A DNA stretch of 22,538 nucleotides. It comes from Halocafeteria seosinensis. Taxonomy: Eukaryota; Sar; Bigyra; Bicosoecida. The notes beneath the pieces are model-generated. The model saw nothing but the letters and a program-made list of their open reading frames with translations, did not search any database and was not told the origin of the DNA. The DNA lies in NCBI GenBank assembly GCA_001687465.1, contig LVLI01000664.1:1-22538 (forward strand), written 5' to 3'. The position numbers and the translations under genes are program-made. Positions within the stretch are counted from its first letter, which is position 1, and every line of letters starts with the position of its first letter. Positions 8,561 to 17,500 of the stretch are shown here, in pieces.

Positions 8561-8564
8561 ATGA
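8481..8564 (+). CDS. Upstream short open frame overlapping the gene B start
   Basis: If the leader is not spliced, the first ATG (8481) opens a 27-codon frame that ends at TGA 8562-8564. That stop overlaps the proposed gene B start as ATGA (8561-8564). This arrangement can damp translation of the main frame or allow it by re-initiation. The peptide itself resembles nothing I know. Confidence 0.3.
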   Translation: MCSFKSIIMRNVNPLGIVHWRSCDVCR

Positions 8565-11500
8565 GAGCTGTTGGGGGACGGCTAATCCATTCCTCCGTTA
8601 CAATCCTTCTGTACGGGATCCTGATGGGGCTGCCGCAAGAAGCCAATGCTAGCTGTAGGCTGACTCTAACGATAAATGGGGAAAGCGGTCTGTGCACTCT
8701 TGGGCAATACAAGGATGAGGGTAAAGACGAATGCTGCCCCTGTCCGGTATGTACCTTCCCGGTGATTGCGAGGGCGATCGTGGGTAGAAATTTGTCAATT
8801 CTAATCCGCTTGCAGGCCGGACAATTCACTGATGAAGCAGATGTTAGTGACTATTTTACGAGAGCAACAAGTTGCAAATCTTGCAACAGCGGCAGATTCC
8901 AGGATAAAAAAGAGCAAACGGGATGCAAGGGCTGTAATTCGGGAAGGTATTCGGGAGGCGGGGCTACCAGTTGCAAGACATGTGACCCTGGGGAATATCA
9001 AGAGGATCGACTCCAAAGTGGTTGCGACAAATGTCCGGCGGGTAGAGCACAAGGTGGCCATGGTGCATCCAACTGCAACCCATGTCCAAAAGGATTCTAC
9101 GCCTCGAGAGGCTCGTCCCAGTGTACCAAGTGCCCCTTTGGTTATTTTGGAGATGAAAGCGAATTGGAGGAGTGCAAACAGTGTCCCAAAGGATGGCATG
9201 CGGGCCGAAGGAAACAGACATCCTGTGATACGTGCAATCCCGGACACTATCAAAATCATAGGGGGCAACGCTGGTGTCACAATTGTCCGCCGGGAGAGTA
9301 TCAAGATGAGCACGAGAAGACTTCATGTATCGTAGCTGATAAAGGCCACTATGCGACACCTGGACGCAGGGGCCAAAATCCGTGCCCCAGAGGAAGATAT
9401 GCATCTGAGCCGGGGTTCGACCATTGGACGTGTGAAGGACGCATAAAAGCTGGACAATTCTCCAAGGAGAGAGGATTAACGAGTAAGAGTGGTGGAAAGC
9501 CATGCCCTGCTGGACGCGTTGGGCGCCCTGGGGAAACCGATGATCAGTGCACCGCTCATTGTCCACCTGGATATTATTGCCCACCAGGAACTGGGGAAGG
9601 CGAAGAGAAGAAATGCGGGGGCATTTCAGTGTACTGTCCCCGTGGTAGTGAGGAGCCCAGGAAGGTTCCAGAGGGCTGGTATGCCACCGGAGGCGTCGAA
9701 ACACAGGGTTGGGCCCACCCTTGCCAGCGTGGATACTTTTGCCAAGGTTCCCGACGCAAACAATGCCCCGTAGGAAGATATGGTGATGTGACGGGTTTGA
9801 CATCTGAAGACTGTGTTGGAGATTGTGAGGACGGGTATTTCTGTCCCAAAGGTAGCGAGTCTGTCCGTGAACAAGAATGCTCTCCCGAAGGCGATCCGCT
9901 TTTTTACTGTCCAAAAGGACACAAGAAGACATGTGACGATGGTTACACAAGTCCCGTCCATGGAAGCGCAAGCACCCGGAGAGACTGCAAACCTTGTCCC
10001 CATCGATTCCGTTGTTTTGGGGGCCGCCGCTTACAGAAAATTGTGTGGACGGATGCCTTTTGTAAATATCATAATACTCGAGACACGATGTACGTCCGTG
10101 AAGTCAAGGACGGTGTCAGCCCTGAGACAATTGGAGAGAAACTGTCGGCTGAGGTCCGAGTGGAGTATGACAGCTTGAATTACTGGATCTCTTCCATTGT
10201 TCAAAATGGTAGAACACTGGAAGGAGGAAAGTGCGAGGAGGACGTTACTTCTAACTCCCCCATAGTAATGGAGGAGGTCAAGGACCACGGGAATACATTT
10301 GGGGATGCCGACATACAGCAGTGGCAGGGACAGCTGAAGGTGAAGGACGGATCCACTCTTCGTTTTGCGGACTGTGGTCGCTACGAAGTTGAAATCGGGA
10401 TTACCGTTATACAATCTGGTATTGATGAGTCTTCCAACGTGAGTGCGGAAGTGACCGAAAAGTGCTCCTTTGAGATGGTAGTTGAATTCGTGAACTCGCC
10501 GCCATACAAGAAAGAGGAGTATGGCGACATTGAAGACCCCGTCAAGCTAGAAGTGTTCCGCGGGGCTGCTTTTGGAGAACCGTTTGGCGAACCCCTTAAA
10601 CCAATGTTTACAGACCCTGATGGACAGGAACTGATGTTCTCTTTGTCGCCTGAGGACCGTGACGAAAATGAAGTTAACCATGACCATCCTTTTACCATAG
10701 GGGCATGTACCGGTCAGTTGAAGGTCAACGATGCCCTAGGTCTGCTGGAAGCCAAAGAGGAGATGATATCGCTGTTCATTCTTGTGAGTGACAATTACCC
10801 TGATGATCCGGGGAAACTTATTCAAAAGGTACAAGTTGACTTGATCCAACCGAACCGTGCACCCAGAGTCGCTGAGAACCCTCCTACGCTGTTTATCGTC
10901 GAACGTTCATCCCCAGGGACACCTGTGCGAACAACGGAGGATCCTTCAGGGATTAATATCACGACTCTTCGCCATTCCGCATTTGTCACAGACCCTGATG
11001 GTGATTCGATGATTGTATGGCTTTCCCCTTGTGATAGGGAGAACTATTGCGATGCCTTCCACTTGACACAGAAAGGGAACTTGACAGTAAAGGACCCCAG
11101 CTTCATATCCTTTGATAGGCCTGTCGATCTTGCGCGGTTTGTTCGGATAAAGTACTCAGACGGAGACGCCGATCCTGTAGAAACTCTGCTGTCGCTGAGC
11201 GTGCAGCGGCTGCGCAAGGCACCAACGATTAAAACCACTTCCTTTGCTATCAAGGAAGACGTAACGAGCGGTACAAAAGTTGGCCAATTAGAGGCTGATG
11301 ACAATCACGGGGACACCTTTAGATACCACACTAGGGGGATTACTAACAACCGCAAAGAGGAGGAAACTCGCATATCCATTGAACCTGATGGCAAGATAGT
11401 CGCTAGTGGCTCCCCATTTAGTTACATCCTGTGCCGTGATGCCAACTGCAAGAATTGTTCCGAGCACGATTTGTGGATTGAGGTGGTGGTTACGGCGGAA

Positions 11501-14500
11501 GTAATTGACAACACTGATACACTCCCCGGTCCGACTGAATCCGATCCCACTACTGTGCTCATCGAGATTGAACTGGTTAATAGAGCCCCCTCATTCTCCG
11601 AACCCGAAGAGAAATTGACCGTCCATGAGCACATGAAAACTGTAGCTGTCGCTGATGTGTCGCAGTTGTTTTGTGATCGAGAAGGTGACTCGATGTTCTT
11701 TGGCATGCCAGCTATGGTGGAAGCTTCAGCTGATCAGTTCTCAGTAGAAAGTGCAGGTATGATGCAGCTGGACAGTGAGTTAGACTATGAAGAAGTGCGA
11801 GTGGTGGACGTGCCCGTCCGAGCTCAGGATACCGGGCCGTCATCAGGACGGGAAGTGAAGCTTCCCGTCCATGTAGTTGACGTCCCTGAGCCTGCGATTG
11901 TAAACGAAGGAGAGATTCAACTGCAAGAGCTTTGGTCTTCTGCAGATCCGTTTGGGAATGTAACCGTCAAGGATCCGGATATTTACGCCGGAACGGACAA
12001 ACTGTTCTCCTCTAAACCGTCCAAATTCGAAATCTCTCAGAAGACAGCAATGGAGAAATTCCGTCTGACGGAGGATGGCAAAGTGTATACTGCTCCTGGT
12101 TATGTTCCTGACTTTGAGGAGGAAGTAGGAGAGTCCGGTGGAGATCCAGTAGTTGTTATTGAGTACTCTGTTGTTGATACCGTCAATAACGTGACTGCTG
12201 ATTTAAGCCTTGATATCCGAATCACTGATGTCGAAGAGTCACCGTATTTCGATCCGCCAGTGCAAAATTTCACAATAAACGTGGGATCCAGCCCTGGGGA
12301 TAAATTGGGAACTGTGACTGCCGCGAATGAAGATTTTGATGACTCTGTAGATGTGGAGCTTCTAGAGCAGCCGAAGCGACTCTCAGACAGAGAACAAAAA
12401 TTCACGCTGACCCTCAGAGAAGATGGAGATCTTCTCATAACACCAGGAAGTTCTTATGAGGTCATCGATGATGATGTTGGCACATGGTATGCAATGAATG
12501 TTCGAGCTATTGATAACCAAGGACTAGAACACAATGGGACTCATTTTATAGAGGTGACAAATCCGCCAGAGCGTCCAAAATGGACGGAGCCAGCTGAGTT
12601 TAGTGAGGGTGGTAGTGGCAGAATCCATAAGAGCATTCAAGAGCACTATGAAGAATCACGTGGGGTATATCAGGAGTTCGAGCCAAAATGTAAGGATCCG
12701 AATGGTAGAGGGTATCGATTCCAGCTCTTGGATATACGTCCACGAGTGTTTGGCGATATCTTGGAAGTAGATCGTCAAAGTGGGAAACTCCTCATCTCTG
12801 AGCCTCGTCTACTTGATTACGAGACTCTGAAAAACGACGGTAGTATTGTGGCCACATTGAATCTCGTTTGCATTGATTCGTTTTCGTTGCAAACTGAAAG
12901 GGTTGGGACACTTGAACTAGAAGTACAAAATGAACCGGAGCCCCCACGGTTCGTATCGGGAGATTTCGAGTATTCGGTTCGGGAAGATGAGTCTACAGGG
13001 GTCGTCATTGGGCCAATATCGGCAATTGATGAGGACTTTGATAGCGCGTATGAACTGTCTTTTAAACTCAGGGGCATTGGCGGGAGCGACGACATGCCTT
13101 TCGAGACAAGTGCTCCGGTGTTTGAAGAGAATGGTCATTGCGCCTCCGTGAATTTGACGCTGTCATCTACTTTAGATTACTTCAGTCAGTCGTCCTATGA
13201 ATTTAAAATTGTGGTCAATGATAAAAACGGGAACTCGGATGAACGAGTTATTGATGTTGAGGTGGAATTCGTGAACACTGCCCCCAAGTTTACTCAGTCG
13301 ACTTACCAGCTATCGGTGCTTGAGAGTGTCAGCTCAGAAGACGTGCTCGCCAATCTGCAAGATTTTCCGTTCAATGACCGGGCTCTTGTTCCCTCTTACG
13401 ATCTGGAAATCACTTGGATTGACTACCCAGGATTACTGCACTTCGACAGGAATAGACTCCGCCTTCCGACAGGACGCGAGCTGAACTATGAACGAATTTG
13501 GTTCCACAACTTCTCTATCCGAATTACCGATGCGGGTGGATTATCCGATGAGGCTAACGTTACACTGACGGTGATGAACGTTAACGATCTGCGAATTGAC
13601 AGAGTAACGTTTCTTCCGCACTCCACTATGGGTGGCTCACCGGTAACCATTTGGGGTGCTGACCTTGGTCCGGTTTGGCGATCTGCTTCTGTCGACGCTA
13701 TCATTAGAGCTCCAGGTGATGCTATGATTCTCGAGAGTCCTTGCAAGCGTCAGAATGGAAACGACGGTCTTTATAATAATACCATGTTGACTTGCAGTGT
13801 TCCTGCTGGGGTTGGAACAGGACTTAAGTGGACGTTGCATGTGGATGGAGATTCCAGAAAGGCTTCGACAACTACCCGTTTCCACACGCCAGTGGTGGAC
13901 GAGATCGAGAGTTGGCCCACACGAGCGTTGACCAGTGGCGGGCAATCATTTATTGTTGTTGGGAAGAACTTTGGCCCAAGACTACTGCGGTCATCCGATG
14001 GCCAGACGGTGGAAAACCCAGTCGCAGTGCATTACGAGAGTAATGCAGATCGTCGCGTGGGTGTGCTTTATGCTGCCCATTGTCAAGTATATGAAACGGA
14101 TATTAGGATAAATTGTAGTACTGTAGAAGGTGCTGGATCTGAATTGCAATTTCAAGCTAGCGTTGGAGATGGGCATCCTAGATGGAAGCAGACCTCTAGA
14201 TGGGTATTTCTGGATAAGAGTTATGCTCCTCCGAGGATTGACGTCGTTACGCCGCTGAGTCGTACGCTACCAACCACTGGCTTGCCAAGAGCCCTACGGT
14301 TTGAAGGAGTGAATTTTGGGCCTTCTGATCATCTCATTGCAACAACGATGAGCAACGATTGGGCCGAATGGACTCCGCAGTGCTTCCGCCAAAACCACAC
14401 TTTTCTGGTGTGTAACTTACCCGAAGGGCTAGGGGAAAATTTCCGCTTTCTGGTTAACGTAGCAGATCAAGAATCACCCATGAGTCCAGAGAAAGAAGCT

Positions 14501-17500
14501 ATATCTTATGATCCGCCGGTACTTGACGATGTTTTGAATGTAGTTGGTGCCAAACCTCGAGATCTCAACACTCAAGGAAATGAACTCATCTTCCTCCATG
14601 GGACGAATTTTGGCCCGGGTATTGGCGAGGATGGTTCCAAAATGGTGCTTGCACGCTACGGAAGAGAGCTTGAATACCGTGCAGATGATTGCATAATGAT
14701 GGAACCTCATGTACGGATCCGATGCGTAACTGTTGAGGGCATTGGCAAGAATCATACCTGGAGGGCAACAGTAGGGAAGCAATGGTCAAACAAGTTAACC
14801 GGTGTGAGCAACTATCATCCCCCAGTGGTAGCGACATATGCACGGCCAAATAGCAGTGTGATTGGAGTCCAGGACATGGAGACTCCTGGAAATGAAACCA
14901 TAGTTATTCACGGGCGTTATTTTGGGCCCGCTGGAACAGATGTCGATGAGGTTCGTTACGGTGAGGGGAATATAACCTTCACAGCGTCACCGTGCCATGT
15001 CTTGAGCCATACGAAAATGCATTGCGTGAGTGCGCCAGGCGCTGGTTCGGGGCATTTCTGGGCCGTACAGATTGGTGGGCAAAGCTCACAGATTGCTACG
15101 ACGGCGTACAAGGAGCCAAGCATTCACCACTTTGAAGGCGTTGACGGGACGGATCCCGGGTGGTTGCGTACGACGGGTGGCGAGTTAATTGATGTGGTGG
15201 GAGAAAACTTTGGTCCGTCAGAAGTGTTTCTTGAAGCAGTTAACTATGGTCCCAGAGCCGACAAGTATGCTGCACATGCATGTCAGGTGCTGGACCATGA
15301 TCGAATCCGATGTAAGACTGCACCTGGACATGGGCAGATCCATAGGTGGATAGTTGTGATTGCCGGGCAACGGAGTAAATTTAGTAATGCTACCACCTCT
15401 TATGCTCCACCGGTAATATACGACGTCTCGCCGAGCCACGGTCCCACTGGCTTTGATAAATCAAGAGGATCTATGCCGACCCTCAAAATCAACGGGAGCG
15501 ACCTAGGACTGAATCTGGTCCAGCAGTTGCCAGTGAAACTCCGAGTGGATACCGACGGACTTCTTCGTAAGTGGAAAGACCAGGGCAAGGTTGAAGACAG
15601 TGATGATGTGCTACTGAGAGCATTCAGATTCCAGCAAGAAGATCCCGCCTCATGGCTGGGAAAGTTAGACGAAGGGTTCCCCCGCGACTTGATGGAAGAA
15701 TGGTTGAGCGCGATTACATCTGTGGACATTTCCTCGAGTAGCATGTATCCGATCGAAAACGCGTCTGAATATGAGCAAATCATATCTGTAGAGCTTCCTG
15801 AAGGATTTGGGATCAACCGTCCTCTTTTCATAAGTGTTGGGGATACGTTTTCATTACCTGTAGAATTCGATTACGATCCTCCTCGTATTACGCAGATTTC
15901 GCCTTCCATTGAAACTATTAATGGTGATCGCACAGTTGTATTGACGGTTTTCGGGAAAAATTTCTGCGGTGGTAGCTCCTGCAAGGGATCAGAATGCTGT
16001 GGCCTCCTCTACGTTGATGGCAAACCACAAAGGGTCCCTGCCGAGAACTACTTCCACGACGAGATCCGGAAAGAGTTCGATGACAGCGATATCAAGTTCA
16101 CCGGTGGGGGACGTCCGACTGGTAAGGTACAGGTGGTGGTGCTGCACCAACCGGTGCCTACAGAAGAAAGGGATTTCAAGGATCCCATTCCTGAGATTCC
16201 AAGCCAACAGGGAAAGGTTCAATTATCCGGTTTTAGAACTGAAGGAGGGGAGACGTTTAAGCTCCTCCAGGTGAAGGAAGTTTATCAGGGGTATGATGGT
16301 GATGACATAGACCTAAAGATAGGGGGTGAGCCGTGCACAAACATTAGAACGTATAACACTAAACGTAACTCTACCACGAAAACATCTCGAGGCGACATTG
16401 AGTGCAAAACTCCTCCGAACATAGGGAAGAATCTCCTCGTTACGTTGTCAGTCAAGAAAACGGATCTGCCCAATCCTGAACTCGAAGTTGACTATTCTTC
16501 TCCTGTGATATGCGCCGCTGATTTGGATGATGATTCGCCGAACTCAGTGCTTTACGTTCAAACTGGAGAGAAGTGTTCCGAGATCTTGGGAAACGGGGGG
16601 CGTAGTCTAGATGTGGTCCCTGAGCAGAGAATTCCTACCACTGGAGGGACAGTGATTGTGGAAGGAGATAATTTTGGGTCAAAAAAAGACATTAGTTTTG
16701 AGAAGGAACCGGAAGTTTCTCTCCGTGGTCTTAAGAAAGTTGTTGCACCATTGAAGCACCATCACCACACGCTGCATGTACCTATCCCTCCGGGCGCTGG
16801 TGTCCGCGAGGCTGAATTTCTAGTGGCAGAGTTTGGGGCGTCAGGTGGACCTCCAGCACCTGGATTCTCCTTCAAGTATCGCGAACCTAGTATAAGCCGT
16901 ATATATCCCAGCGTTATACCTACTAATGCAGCTGATGGGTATACGATTTACGTTTTCGGAGACAACTTCGGTCCACCTACAGGTGCTTTCCGGGACGACG
17001 ATAGCAGGGAACACATACCTGACATCGCAGTTCACTTTGATATTGATGGTGATGGGGACTATGAGGAAAAGTGTATCCTAGTAGGTTCTAATCACACAGT
17101 AATACAGTGTCACCCGCCTCAAGGCCAAGGGAATAAAGTTCAAGTGAGAGTAACTGTGGATGAGCAACCAACGACAACTGATGATGGTGGTGACGCCGAG
17201 TTTCGTTATATGGCTCCCGATGTTGCGTGGATGGATCCTGTTTCTGGACCAACGAGTGGTAAGATTGATGGTGAGCCGGTTAACGTAACCATAGTCGGTG
17301 AAAATTTTGGACTCAGTGGATACGTTCAGTTTAAAGGAGATGTGCGTGAAGCTTTGATTTATACCCATGAGAAAATTGTCTTCCGTCTTCCCGAGGGCTT
17401 CGGCGAGGATGTCTCCGTTTTTGTCGTCCAAGACTTTTGGGAGTCTCGAATGGAGGGGTCAAGTGATCCCATACCATTTTCCTATGACCCCCCGGTGATT

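Noticed and set aside
8964-9971. A 335-codon minus-strand open frame
   Set aside because: It lies antisense to the cysteine repeats of gene B, which are clearly coding. Its translation shows no domain and reflects the composition of the opposite strand.
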